This document shows, piece after piece, positions 24,027-38,409 of a DNA stretch of 64,000 nucleotides. The notes beneath the pieces are model-generated. The model made no database searches. It was given only the letters and a program-made list of their open reading frames with translations, and was not told where the DNA came from. A program made the position numbers and the translations under genes. Within the stretch, counting starts at the first letter, position 1, and each line of letters starts with the position of its first letter. This DNA comes from Marsupella aquatica (lineage: Eukaryota; Marchantiophyta): positions 5,952,001 to 6,016,000 of the forward strand of contig OZ316892.1 of the NCBI GenBank assembly GCA_973895155.1, read 5' to 3'.

Positions 24027-24830
24027 CTCCATAAAGCAACAGTCGAGGGTTTTAGATGAGGGTTTTTGGATGAGGGTTTTTGGATGAGGGTTTGGACAGC
24101 ATTTCTCCAAAGGTTTTTTTGTTTGTTTGTTTGCCTTGAAACAAAGTTTGTCCTCTTTGGACAAGAGGACCTCTTTTTCTTTGTACTTTGTTTTATCCTG
24201 ATTTATAAATTTTGGTGGAAGTTTATTGAAAACCTGACCCATCCAACAGAACTCCTGTGTATGAGCCTATGTGAGGTAGCCACAAGGGGGTTTAGGGTTT
24301 AGGATCCCATAGGGACCCAGACCAGGAGGGAGAGAGGGTTTTCAAAATATTTTTTTCCACCAAAAGCTGGTGGATGAGTGATAAGTATGAATGATGTCTC
24401 CATCCAAACCTTTGAACTAGGATGAGATTGTAGGTAGTTACAGTATTCTAGGATTCAACACTACTATCTCATCCGAGCAATTTTATTCTACATGTGTGTT
24501 ATTGTAGTTACTGTTACATCCCTCTTCCAGAAAGCAACAGTCAGGGGTTTCTTGTGAGGGTTTGGGCAGTATTTCTCCAAAACGTTTAAAAAATGTTTTT
24601 CCACAGAAAGCCTAGAGGATGAGTGATAAGCTGGAATGAGGTCTCCATCCAAACCTTTGAACTTGGATGAGATAGTAGTTACAGTATTCTCGGATTTGAT
24701 ACTGTATATGATCTCATCTAAGCAATTTTATTCTACATGTGTGTTATTGTAGTTACAGTATCTCATCCCTTGTCCATAAAGCAACAGTGAAGGGTTTCTT
24801 GTGAGGGTTTGGGCAGTATTTCCATATACC
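24027..24830. repeat. ~246-bp tandem repeat, first copy split by an insertion
   Basis: Unit 1 (24,027-24,528) carries the insertion at about 24,116-24,352. Unit 2 is 24,529-24,773 and a partial unit 3 runs to about 24,830. Shared phrases are AAGCAACAGTCNAGGG, GAGGGTTTGGGCAGTATTTC, GGATGAGTGATAAG, GTCTCCATCCAAACCTTTGA and CAATTTTATTCTACATGTGT. A small 17-bp repeat of GATGAGGGTTTTTG lies at 24,055-24,095. Confidence 0.8.
24116..24352 (-). mobile_element. SINE-like dispersed repeat copy (d)
   Basis: The inserted segment begins with T-rich TTTTTTTGTTTGTTTGTTTG, reading as an A-rich 3' tail on the minus strand. It then has GCCTTGAAA, CCCATCCAACAGA, a GTAGCCACAAGGGGG block and GACCCAGACCAGGAGGGAGA. 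The same blocks in the same order occur at 41,270-41,580, 42,612-42,850 and, on the + strand, at 60,868-61,310. Orientation is set by the tail. Confidence 0.55.
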
Positions 24831-26905
24831 ATTTAGTATGTGAGGTCGCTAGCCTTGGAAGGTGTTTGTCTATTACCTCAGTCTTTACTCTATGATTGGA
24901 TACTTGAATGTTGGCACAAGGATAGATTCTAGCACTTGCATTTGTAGAACTCCAGATGGTCCCTAGAAATAAAAATAAATTGGGTATTGGGATAAACTCT
25001 TTCTTTCACCAATACTTTAAATTGTAGTAGCTTTGGGTAGCGGGGGACTAACCTTACTTGCGAATTAAGTCTCCCGTGTATATTTGGTTTCATTACTCGT
25101 GTGTCTGTGAAGAAAATATATGCTACCATGAGGAAATATATCCTGTTTGCTCTGCCATGTTATGACCTGTACAAGGTGTACTGTCATTTAATTCGGAGGA
25201 TCTGTACACAGGTTGACTGTTTGTAAGACAAGAATTCTATTGTGCTTCTGTAGATGGATTTAAAAGCGTAACGGTAAATGGCAAAAGTAACAGAGAATCA
25301 CCACTTTCCAATGAAATAATGGTTTGATCGGGAGTTTGATTTCCTTTCCAGGAATACCACTACGATATGTGTAAGTGTATACTGAGTCCATGATCGGCTG
25401 TCACATGTGCAGCTGAGTAAGGGATGTACGTAATACGTGGTTTCAGGTCTGCAAGCAATTCCCCGAGGCAACTCGACAAGTTGGAACTTGCTATAGCTTC
25501 ACTGCCTTGGAGAGAGCGGGCCAGCGGGGGAGAGAGATCGATGAGACACAGGATCGCTACAGCAGAACCTCTCTTTCTACGCGACCCAAATAAGAAATTG
25601 GAATCACATCAAAACTCAACTTCATTTCGAACAAGAGTTTCAACAGTTACGAATGAAAGGTCGTAACCTGAATTATTTGAAGAAATAGATGACGACCTGC
25701 TCAGAAACTAAAATTGGTTTTAACTAGTGTTTTAGTTTGCAACTTAAAGAAAGTATTGACAATCACCCCGAGAGGCAACTTTGAACCGTAAATTGGAGAG
25801 TTTCCTTTATTTTCTCATTGCCCTGTACTGGCCAGATTCATGAGCTAGAGGGAGCTGCACAAGCAGATCGAGATCGATGCATGCAGAACTACACTAGCTT
25901 GATTGAAATGGAATTGAGGCTTTATTGAGAGCTCAGGTCCAAGCTCAATTATGTACCAAAAATAATAGATAGCAAGAAGAATTTGTGTCGGTAGAAGTTC
26001 TTGTAGCTATCATGATAATGTTCTTTGTGACTAAACTATTATTATTAGAGTTAATCTTCTGTCTCTTGAACTATCTTAACTGGACGACAACGTTTGAGGT
26101 CTATATTCATAACCGGATTGCGAAGGTGAATGAAATCCTCACATTGATTTATATCGTGGTGACTTAGGAAGGTGTATCTACACTTCCCTGTCTGATGATT
26201 CATCACTCGGAAGTTTTTGTCGATTGTTTTCCTCTATATATGGATCAATGACTATCATACCCCATCGATGCTTAAATTCTAGTAATTAATATTGAAAGCA
26301 TCGACCAATATCATCATCCGCAACGACGTTAGGTGACATTCTAATGTATATTGAAATGTTTACCAGCAGCAGTCAGGATGTTCGACGTTGCCAAGCTGCG
26401 CAAGGGACGCAATGTGTATCCGTCTTGCACTAACTGGTGGCATCGAACAGGGCAGAGATCTTTTTTATCGCTTTGGATGGACATTCTGTACTTGGGTTGC
26501 TAGCTAGTGGGACAAGAAGAGGGCAGGCCAGTACTAAAGGGCTGTTACGCGTGAGCGGTTGTCAAGCCCTAGCTACTGACCACCATCAGTCCAAATTCTA
26601 ATATTAGTTTGATTCAAGCTCTAGAGAGCAGCTCTTCCGAATTCATCGGAGATCGATCGAACGCATAACGCGTTCAGAATCATTCTTCTCTTTCGAAACG
26701 CCAAAAACTCAAAAAATGGAATTGAAAACGGTCTGTAAATACTCAGATTCGTTGAATGCAATGGTCCTGATTCGATAGATGCTGTCGGCGCGCACAACAG
26801 ACTGTCTATTTGTTCTCCTGCTTGTTGGTGGTCTTTTGACGGTCTGATTCAGGGCCTGCTTCGGGGTTGCAGACTTCTTGGTAGTCACCGTCTTGTAATT
26901 GGTGA
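24831..26905. other. Gene-free stretch downstream of the peroxidase
   Basis: No domain recognised on either strand. Likely intergenic plus the 3' UTR of the minus-strand peroxidase (26.75-26.9 kb). Confidence 0.4.
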
Positions 26906-28841
<1,936 letters not shown>

Positions 28842-31800
28842 TGTCGAAATTGCTCCGGGGCCGGGGCCTCTCCAGGTGATCTCCTACCTTGCAAGGAAAT
28901 AGTAACATGTCAGTCTACTGCGCCCAAGCAGTAGATGGCAAACTGCAAATTGAAAACCCTACCAAGCCTGCCACGTACCAAGTTTCTCTCTTCTAGAGCA
29001 CACCCACTAGTAGCATTCTAACTGGCATACGAAACAATTCTAGTCATCTCCTGTTTCGATGTTTGTTCATGTCACTATACATTCAAAGTATCCATATTAT
29101 ATCTAATGAAAAGCTCACGAAAGTTGCTGTGACAGACAGTACAACAGGAGATGCGTCAGGAACTTCAGTACTCTATCTTGACGTACTTTCTGTAGCTTCC
29201 AATGATCCTGCAGAACCTTAAGTTTGATAGAAAGCTGGGACGAAGCCCCAACGAGATCTTCAATTAAGTTTTCCGGATGCATCAATTACAATCTATCCAA
29301 TTTCAAATGTTCAGATTCAAGGACAAAATGGAATTTTGCTCGATGGGCCTTTTGAGTGACTCACCTGTGTGGTCCTTTGAACGGTGCCGTGACTAATATT
29401 TCAAATTTTACTACAAAAGGCTGCACAGATCTAGAAGGTATCATGTACGTCCTGTGATTCCAAGTTTCAGATGGATGTCGTACCGATCGCTCTTGCTGCA
29501 AGCGACTCTTTAGCAGCGAGGAACTGCTTTAGACGCAAATGAATTGTACCTCACGGTCATCGTACCGTCCAGTTTTATAATATAATGCAAGCTTGTTCTC
29601 TGACTGTAATGAGCGAGCGTGCAACATTTCTCTGACAGCCTCGTTTTAGTTAACGATTTTCCCACGGAATCGAGTCTAGTGGAGATGTCTGACAGATGGA
29701 TCCCGCGAGTGTTTTTCGGACACGGTTTCCAGCTACGGACTCGGACTTCTTCCGAGACCTGCGCCTTGCTCAGGATCCGGACCTGTTTTGTATACCTGGG
29801 CCACAAGTTTTGTGCCACAACTTAAGTACTCTGATCAATGCAGGTGAGAGATGATCATGTAGTGAAAAAGTCAACCCCACTGTACCATTGGACAGTGCTG
29901 AGGGTTCAAAACAGTACAGTTACTAGGCATAACTGTGGGAAGTTTTGTCCATAAGGTACGTACAGCACTAGACTGGAGTTCAAGCAAATTCGACTATATT
30001 AAGATACATTACCAAAGGATGCATATTCAACATCAACAGCACAGTTGAGGTTTGTTTGTTTACTTCAAAGAATCAGTAATGTTAAAGTCGACCTAACTTC
30101 TAAAGTTTACAGATAGATATCTGAGAATTAGAAATACCACATTATCCGTAATTCCTGGGGAAGGATTCGTGCCCACGAAAGAGATGTCTGTGGTTGTAAG
30201 TGCCAACACTGTAGTTATGTGCTCAAATCTGGCTAATCATGCCTGTGTGTGCTGTCTACTAGATATGCTCTCATTGGAGGTTGCAGGGATCATTAACAGT
30301 TGTAATGGGATTTGAGTAACCCCATAGTCAGAGGCTCCAGCCTTATTTATTATGAATGGTGTGGTGTATAATCTTTGACTCGATCTAAGTAGTGAGAGGC
30401 CGTATTTAGCAATTTTCTGCTGCGTGCGCCCAGAAGTTCCGGTTGGGGTTCTCATTCCACCAAAGCTCTCCATCTAGGATTGCAACGCAGTAATGCATAA
30501 TTAAATGGGTTGTACCAGAAGATGATCCGCGTATTTAACGCCTTAGGCTTGCTTAGAGATGCGCAAAGATGATAGCCTCTTTTCAAACTAACCTCAACGC
30601 GGACCCTACTACGTTCCCAACCTTTCGATTGCCGTAGAATTAATTATAACTATTCAAAGGAGTCCAAGTGCAAGTGTCCACACTCGGAATGACGGGAAGC
30701 ACGATAAATTGATGCGTAGGCCTTCCTGGAGCTGTTTGGAAAGGGCCCATAAAGTATCATGTACGACACCCTGAAAGGCAGCCCACTCTCTCAGCATCGT
30801 CAAGGAGCAATGCTCGCCGTCTCGTTCGCCGTGCCTTATGTCTCGACGAACTATATCACTTACCATGATATGAAAAGCTGTCTCCATGTCCGGGCCCACA
30901 TATATGCTGCACATGATCAGGCTCTCAAGTTACGATCGTATAGTCCTCTGATGATCTGCTTGCTGGAAATATAGATATCGCACATTGCCGAAGAAGAAAC
31001 GCGCCAAACCGGACTTCAGGCACGATGGCAAAAAACAAAAATGGCGAAACCGGGAGACACGATCCGAAAGGCAAGGCAGGAGACTCCATAAGTGGGTATG
31101 GAAAGGATTATATGTATTGACAAGAGTGGATCCAAGCTGGCTACAAGCAACTCTCATCACCCAAACAACGCAGACATTCGAGTTTAGGGTTTGTATCACT
31201 CAATTGCTGGGCTAGCTTGCTACTTTCTCCTTTCTCCGGCCAGGATCTCTATAGTCAAGCACAGGAGCATTAAATATATTACAGAACTGTTGCGCATCAC
31301 TAGCTAGTCGTGTGGTAGTGCTGCATTACCAACTTATGATCAGCATTTTAGTCTTATCGAACAGGGACTGAATCAGGAATGAATAGAATTGTGCTCACAG
31401 CAACTAGCGTGCATTTACCCTAAATCGTGAACGAGGGTACCAATACAGATTGTAAACCCAAAGACCTCACGAATCTAGAAACTTGAAATTTGCACTTTAG
31501 ATTATTGGTCACGACCAAATCCCCTACCTTCACAAATTCGGAGGGAAGATTTGAAGGGCGCAGTCGATCTGTTAATGATCTTTGGCCTCAATCGAATAGA
31601 AACTGCAATTCATGCATGTGATGGAGTTTGCTTAGTTATAGTCGTCGATCCCTTGTGTTCCTGCAGGCACATGCACTCCTACAGGTACTATCATGCATTA
31701 GAACCTTCAGCATCATTGAGTTCTGCTTATGGAATGTTGCATGTGTCAAGCTTAACATTCTAATTATATTCTGAATTTAAGCTTCCATGCCAGGGGAAAG

Positions 31801-33180
31801 GGATCACATAGAGTTGAGTTTAATTTAATTAGTAGGTAGTTACTTTGAACGGCAATCTTTCAGAGGACACAGGGCCTATATATGTCCGGCTTTTGACAAT
31901 CTGATCGAACAACCATTTCGAAGGCATCTGTAAAATCATATTATCTGAAACCGTAACTGCCTGGTTACCAGTCGACTGATGGAGATAGTTGTCATTAAGT
32001 TTAGGTCACCAATTGTCACATTTCACAACCTTGCCTTCAATTCATGATCCGATATTAATGGACCATTTGGATGTCAATAGTCTTTGAGAAGTTCTTCCAT
32101 CAAAGCAGGCATTTCCGAGCTTAGGTAGACAGAAAGGCAGAGACTTTCATTCTTTCGCAAGAACTAATTGCCAAAGTCACTGCGGCACTGGGAACATATT
32201 ATGGTGAAATTGTAACGAGCCCGTAATTGATCATCAGGGTGACCTTGGCGGCAGGCATTGTCAGCGAATTCTCCTTAGTTTCAACAGTGTAAACACGTCC
32301 AAGCAGTTGCTACCGTCTAACCTTGGAGCAATTTCTAGTCAACAGGATGAATGATAGATTTGACATACTCACAAGGTGCCGGTCCTGTTAATGCAAAAGT
32401 TGATCTTGGGTTGGCATCATGCCATCGATTTTGGTGGTACTTCCTACTCACCTAGACAGTTTCGCCTTCTGAGACCATTTTTTGAGCCGGTAAAGCATTA
32501 CGAAATTCTCTCTTTTGTGCCAACTGGTTCAGAAGTACAGACTGTAATTAATTGAAGTGTTTGGCAACTTTGCTGATTGACACGGACTTTGATACTTAGA
32601 AGCTCTTCTGTGCCGAACGAATGGTTCAACTTGGGAAGTTCGTCATTCAGCATGAAATCAAGATAATTAGAAAGTGGAAGCATCTGAGTGTGCTAAGCTC
32701 CACTACCTTGAATCCCTGAGTTTGGTGGTAAATTGATCACGCTTGTTTACAGGTCCACCCCCAAGCACCAGCGTCACCGTCTAGAGTCTTCGAATCACTC
32801 TCGACAATCCTAGCTTTCAATTACTTTGCAGTAGATACTAGCCTGGTTACCGCGTCCGTGAACTAAATAGAGATGAGACCAAAAAAGTGTTTGGAAAAAA
32901 ATAATTCCTTATTTCTTCCTGTTCATTTCTGCCCCCATCTATGTTTTCTGTATAATGCTTTCAATTATCTCCTCCTCTTCATTGTGCCCCCATCAATGTT
33001 TTGTGTATGCACTTTGAATTATCTCCTTAGAGTCATTGACTAGCGGTTCCCTCTAGACAATGGCGACTGCCGAGTAGGTTTTGATACTTAGCCCTTTACT
33101 AGTAGCATAGTGTCTCATTAAAAATCCAAGAATGAAAATGCTGCTGCAGATGTGAAGAGCCTCACTTAATAAATGGTGTC
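28842..33180. other. Long gene-free stretch
   Basis: Over 4 kb upstream of the peroxidase with no gene, RNA or clear repeat recognised on either strand. Open frames are short, and none carries a known domain. Confidence 0.4.
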
Positions 33181-33184
33181 TTAC

Positions 33185-33385
33185 ATCAAGCATGACTGTT
33201 CTGGGTCATAAACACCCTAAAACAAAATTCCTTTTAGTGCTCTACATTGGAATAAAAAGCCTCCATGATTTTTACAGAAATTTAAAAGATTTCCACTTCA
33301 CTCACAAAAATAAATTATTATATTAATTTGCAAGTGATGAGTAGGAAGAACACAATTGAGGACCCAGGGCTCCAGATGCAATGAT
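33185..33385. repeat. Diverged single end of the CCAGGGCTC-type inverted-repeat family
   Basis: CATAAACACCCTAAAACAAAATTC, an AT-rich body and a terminal GAGGACCCAGGGCTCCA echo the right arm of the foldback element at 35,395-35,670 (TATAAAACACCCTAAAAAATAAG ... GAGGACCCCGGGCTATGGA). The opposite arm was not found. Confidence 0.45.
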
Positions 33386-34397
33386 TTCTATTACATCTTA
33401 CTAAGAGTATATATTATGCACAAAGAATGAGCACGCCTTGATTAAAAGGGGCTTTACAAGAACTAGGAGGCAGGTTTTATTTTTCCTAAGTATGTTTGAG
33501 ATACAATAGTAGTCATTCAAATGTGTGGACATGCATGCCAATTGAAACTTCACTTTGCATGGAATGAAATTCGAAGAAAATATAGCAAAACAGTTCCCAA
33601 TCCCAGTCACCTAATAGTGGGTGCTTTAGTTCTTGCTGATGTGGCCAAGCATGCTTTTCTGTCAAATTAAACCTTAGACCACATCTTGAGCTAGTTGGTC
33701 TGACTAAGAATGGACAACTTGGCCCATTCCTATTCAGGTTCTTGCATTTATTTTCTTTAGGGCTCACACCTTTAGCTCAGGCACTTTGACTTTTGAGTAC
33801 ACATGGACCTCATGTTGAAATGGGTGAACAGTGGCCACTTGTGCCCCAAATTGTTGTAAAACCCCCCTAATTACTTAGGTCGTTTGTCCCAACAGGCTTG
33901 ACCATGCATTTGTGGCCCCGAGTTCTTGTAAAGCCCCTCTAATCACTTGAATTCCGACTTTGCCCCCAAGTTCTTGTCGAGCCCCTTTAATCACTTGAGT
34001 TCCTACTTTGCCCCAAGTCATGATCCAGGGAAAGTGTGAATCGAAAACTTCTGGAGGTTGCAAATTGGATGCTTGATGCACTAGCACACTGCAGGTGCAT
34101 GATTATGCAGCCTTGAACTTGCAGAATGACGCAGTGAGGACCCGCATTCTACCAGCTGTTGACTTTGGTGGAATAGGACCCCCTGCCACTCAACAATTAC
34201 ATTTTGGTTGTTTGCAAACAAATTCCATCCTTGAAGTAAGGGAAAAGGACCAATTTACTAGACAGATGGACACAAACTTTTGACATGACCAGAAAGTTAG
34301 TCTCTATGTAAACTAAGTAGTACTATAATTATGTACTGGCATCTAGCATAGCTAGTCCCTTATATATACCTATATACTTCTTGTTACTTAAAGCAAA

Positions 34398-35672
34398 TAC
34401 TCGGGGGTTTCACTTCCACAAAAATGGCATATCACGTGCGACGAAGGATAGGGTCATTTTATTGGTTCTAAGGGAAGACTTAAATTTTTTTGTAGAAGAA
34501 CAATATGATCTTTTAAATTCATTTTTGAGACTTATAAGAAGATTAGGGTCTTTTTAATCCAATTTTTAGAATATTCCAAGAATATTCCAACTTTATAGGG
34601 TTAAAAAAATAAAATAAAAATCTTACATTTTAGGGGGTCCGAGGCCTAAAAACGTCGCAGGTGATGGGGAGGTCCCCATATAGTGAGGCCCCTGAGAGCA
34701 AATATAATCTTGGGCATCCCTTTTGAGTCTTGGATTCAGTCTGAGAGTCAATCCAAGTGTGTCAAAAACCCTAGAATACATCTGAAAGTAATGCGGTGTC
34801 CATTCATTTTTCAAGTTGAAGTTTGCAACCAGACCAATGATTGTAGTATTTTGGCAGGATCCCATATATATCATAGTGATTGATTAGTTATTTACAGAAT
34901 TACATTGGAATAGCACTTTTGTGCCTTATCACCCGCCGATCTGTAATTGGCTTAGTCACTTGCTTTGATACCATTTATGCTCCTATGTAGTGGAAGTAAG
35001 TAGTACCTTAATTTGGTCTCCTCTTAGTTAATCTTGGATATCGTCGAGTAACTCTCCTCTGACTAGTTTCTCTCAATTTAAATGATCTCTTTGTGCTCAG
35101 ATTACTAATTTCTTCCACAGTACCCTGGCTCTCATAATCATGTGCGAGCTTGGAAACAACTTACTCCTAGTCTTTGGTATAACTCAAAGCATCATAGATG
35201 GGATGCTGGCCTTCACCTGGATGGTAGGGAAAAAAATGCATGCCTACAGGGAGGGAGGGTCAGTATATGGAGGCCCCCCATATCACCTGTGACATTTTTT
35301 AGGGATGAATCGCCCTACAAACTACAGGAACTACTTTTTGGAAATTGTTTAACCTCTATGGAATGCGGGGGCCTCACTCTTAAGGGGGTCTTGTAACACG
35401 CTTGACGTTTTTAGCTATAAAACACCCTAAAAAATAAGAAAGAATTTGTTTTTTGGAATTATTTTTCTACCTCTATCTTTTTGGAATATTCTAAAAATAT
35501 TTCCAAAATCATTTCTAAGACACTATCTTCTATTATAATTCTCAAAATTGTATTTTTAAAACCCTAATGTTCTTTTGCATAAATTTAAAAGTATTCTTCT
35601 CAACCCAATAAACAAACCCTATACTTACTTTCACGTGGGGTAGAAAGGAAATAAGTGAGGACCCCGGGCTAT
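34398..35672. mobile_element. Foldback-type element with ~240-bp inverted arms
   Basis: The left arm (34,398-34,645) is the reverse complement of the right arm (35,395-35,672). Left CACGTGCGACGAAGGATAGG matches the reversed right end CACGTGAAAGTAAGTATAGG. Left TTTTTGAGACTTATAAGAAG matches TTTTGAGAATTATAATAGAAG, and left TTTTTAGAATATTCCAAGAA matches TTTTTAGAATATTCCAAAAA. The outer ends read ACTCGGGGG and CCCCGGGCT. The interior (34.65-35.39 kb) has no coding capacity I recognise, so the element is non-autonomous. It abuts the Copia LTR at 35,681. Confidence 0.7.
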
Positions 35673-35680
35673 GGAAGTGA

Positions 35681-36028
35681 TGTTAGATATTGCTCTAGTC
35701 TTGTGACTCATGAGCTAACCACAGTTAGTCTAACTCAGGTTAGGACTTAGCTAATGTTAGCGGTAGTGCTGTTGTGCATATAGCCAGGGCTGATACCAGA
35801 CCCTGGTGAAACTTAATTAGGCTCATTGTTATGGAGCTAGTTGAGAGATAGGGAGAGCTTGTGCTGTGGATGCTTGGTATGGCCGGTCGGCCTAGAGTGC
35901 AGTAAAGCTCTTGTGTGTTCTCGTGAACGTAGCCTCATGTGGAGGTGAACCACATATATCTCTATGTCAACTCTTGTACGTTGGATGGTTCATGGGCTTG
36001 CAGTTGCGAATATTGTCTATGCTCAACA
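35681..36028 (+). repeat. Copia 5' LTR
   Basis: Starts TGTTAGATATTG and ends TATGCTCAACA, fitting TG...CA ends, and is followed two bases later by a Met-tRNA-type primer-binding site. Length is about 348 bases. No 3' partner was seen in the window, so the limits rest on the primer-binding site and the TG/CA ends. Confidence 0.7.
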
Positions 36029-36030
36029 AG

Positions 36031-36042
36031 TGGTATCAGAGC
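36031..36042 (+). other. Primer-binding site (initiator Met-tRNA)
   Basis: TGGTATCAGAGC is the standard plant LTR-retrotransposon primer-binding site, complementary to the 3' end of initiator tRNA-Met. Confidence 0.9.
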
Positions 36043-37217
36043 ATGCCTGGGAGGTGACGAGGTTTTTTTGTGACGGGTTTTTCCAGCATTCATTGTCGAT
36101 GGAACATTTGGAGTTTTGTCGCATGAAACTCGAATGTGTGTGGTTGAGCGGATAGGTTAGTGAGAGGGCTTTCTAACGGTGGTTAGAACTCGCTGATCGA
36201 CATCCGTGGTGTGGAGGAATCGATATTTGCGTTGTTCAGGTTTTATTCATGTTCAACGGCTTTTCGGGGGAGAGACCAGAGTTTGCATTTTTCAACGGTG
36301 TGAGCTGTGCAGTGCGGGAGGGATCACACATTATAGCTCAAGTTGAAGGTTGAAGCAAGCTGGTCATTTTGGTAGCTGGATTGCTGCCGAGTTATCTGAG
36401 TGCAACGTGGCGAGTGAAGGAGACGTTCAGTTTTTTCACAAGCTATGGAGCTTGTTCCCATCTAAACCGGGTTTCTCTTCGTGACGTCCGACTCGGTGGA
36501 AGAGATGCGAAGTGCTACTGCTCAACGGTTTGATCGCGGTGAGGCAGTCATTTTGAGCCCGGGATTGGTACTTGACACGGAGTGAAGGCGACACGGTGGA
36601 ATTTTTTTACTCTGCTGGAGCTGCAGACTGAGCCGGTGCAATTCGTCAACATTTCCCGTCGGTGGCGTTCACTTATAGGCAACGCGGATGCGCCTTTTTT
36701 TATACTTGTATTTTTGCTAAGGGGCACTAACCACCCCTTTAAGGCCCATTTTTATGCCATTTTTATCCTCCTTATTTTACTTGGTGTCGGGACCTGCCGC
36801 CCTCCGTTTTAACCACTTGGATAGGGGGAACGCCCCCCTGTGAGACCTGTCGGATTGTGCAAGAATATTCCCAAAAAACAAAGAGTTGTTTCTCGGCCGT
36901 CCAACAAAGACTCCGTCCGCCAAACGGTAAATTTTTTGGTTCTTTTTTGGCGAGGACGTAGCCATTGAAGTTTGCAACGTGACGCACCAATCAAATTGCA
37001 ATTCTGAAGACGGGTTGTACTTGGTATTTCAGTTATTCCCTGAGGTGGTCAAAACGGGGGAGTTTCCCAAGGTTTTACCCACCCTGACCAAAATTTGAAT
37101 AACTTTTTCGTCGAATTTTGATTTTTTTCAGTATTGGACTCCTAGCTTTGTGGGCTACGCGGCAGTGTTGAGTTTTGAGTTTTATGAGATGTTTTGAAAA
37201 AAGACCTTTTTTCGTGA

Positions 37218-38345
37218 TTGTTTCATATGAGTGACTCGGAGGATACTAGAAGAATTGGTGTCAATGGAGCTTCAGGATCGCGACGGTCAGACGGAGAGTG
37301 TGAGGAAGAGCTGCTACTGTTTGAGGAAGAACTTGTATCACCGGTACGATCATCGGTGCGGCGTGCAATGGAGGAAGCTGTACTACTACCAAAGCTGTTG
37401 GTAGTAGGGAAGAAGAGGGAGATGACTAGATTTGGAGGAGTGAAGTTTGAGGTGGAGAAGTACGATGGTCGTATTGGTTACTTGCTCTGGGACAAGCAAG
37501 TGAAGGGTGTTCTACGGGCCATGGGCTTAGCTCATCTACTTTCTTCGCGAGAGCAGTATGATGGAGAGGAGGAGATCTCAGAGAAGCAGTGGAGACAAGA
37601 GCAGGTGATTGCTGTCAATGCAGTGATGCTTTATCTCAAGCCGCACATCATCAAGAAGTTGGATGATTATGTGGATTGCGCGTCACTGGTCAAGGCTCTA
37701 AGAGAGAAGTACTACCGGGAAGATGCGTCAGACCGGCTGTACAAGAAGTCTCTCTTGATGAGCCTCAAGCTCAAGGAAAGGAGCAAGCTGCAGGATCACC
37801 TAGATGAATTTGACAATCAAGCGGTGGATCTGTCAAACCTGGGAAAAGGAGTTGAAGATGAGGATAAGGCCTTGCTTCTACTAAGCTCCTTACCGCCGTC
37901 ATATCAAGGCTTGAAACAAGTGCTCTTGTACAGAGATCTGAAGTCCATTTTGTATAATGAGGTGGTTGTTGAGCATAGACGACATTCGTAACGGCAAGCC
38001 CATGCCCTGGGCCCCCACTCCTTTCTAATATGGGGAGGACGTGAGAACCATTCAAGTGTCATTTTTATCCCTTCGGCGGTAATTTTTATATTTTTCTTAT
38101 AATTTCGCAACCTCCACATATATACCGAAACCACTTTGAATTTTGCAAGATCCCTTGAAATGACATCCTTCTTACTTTTGTGAAAGGGTAAATCAATAGG
38201 TAGCAACACGCGAAAGGGAAATCGCAAGAGAGAAAGCCTCTTGCTTGTTGGAATTGTGGCAAGCCTGGCCACATGAAAAGGGATTGTCGAGTAAAGGACC
38301 CTACTGCATCTGCTAACGCGGCATTTCAAGAGCTCGCAGGAGGTA
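37218..38345 (+). pseudogene. Copia gag, split by an insertion
   Basis: The open part 37,218-37,966 gives a UBN2/gag-type protein: KYDGRIGYLLWDKQVKGVLR, QWRQEQVIAVNAVMLYLKPH, YKKSLLMSLKLKERSKLQDH, LDEFDNQAVDLSNLGKGVED and LLLSSLPPSYQGLKQVLL. A ~238-base foreign segment (about 37,967-38,204) follows. The gag tail then resumes, with the CCHC zinc knuckle CWNCGKPGHMKRDC at about 38,246-38,287. Capsid function would be lost without the removed segment. Confidence 0.8.
37967..38204. repeat. Insertion in gag with inverted-repeat-family end
   Basis: The segment begins TGTTGAGCATAGACGACATT and ends ...GTAGCAACA (TG/CA borders). Its first ~40 bases are the reverse complement of the 3' end of the Copia LTR (CATGGGCTTGC.GTT.CGAAT...TCTATGCTCAACA). 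The next bases, CATGCCCTGGGCCCCCACTC with GGGGAGGACGTG, match the left end of the element at 41,598-42,612. No target duplication was found. Confidence 0.5.
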
Positions 38346-38409
38346 GATTTGCTCGATGATGATGACATATTGTGATGCCAAGGTTATGCTCTCAACGTAG
38401 TGTCAAATC

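Noticed and set aside
24048-24100. Telomere-like GAGGGTTTTNGATGAGGG repeats
   Set aside because: The unit is not TTTAGGG and only about three copies exist. It is a small local tandem repeat inside a larger one.
29510-29825. Overlapping ~100-codon and 68-codon frames on opposite strands upstream of the peroxidase
   Set aside because: No domain, no start context and no splice partner; they look like chance open frames.
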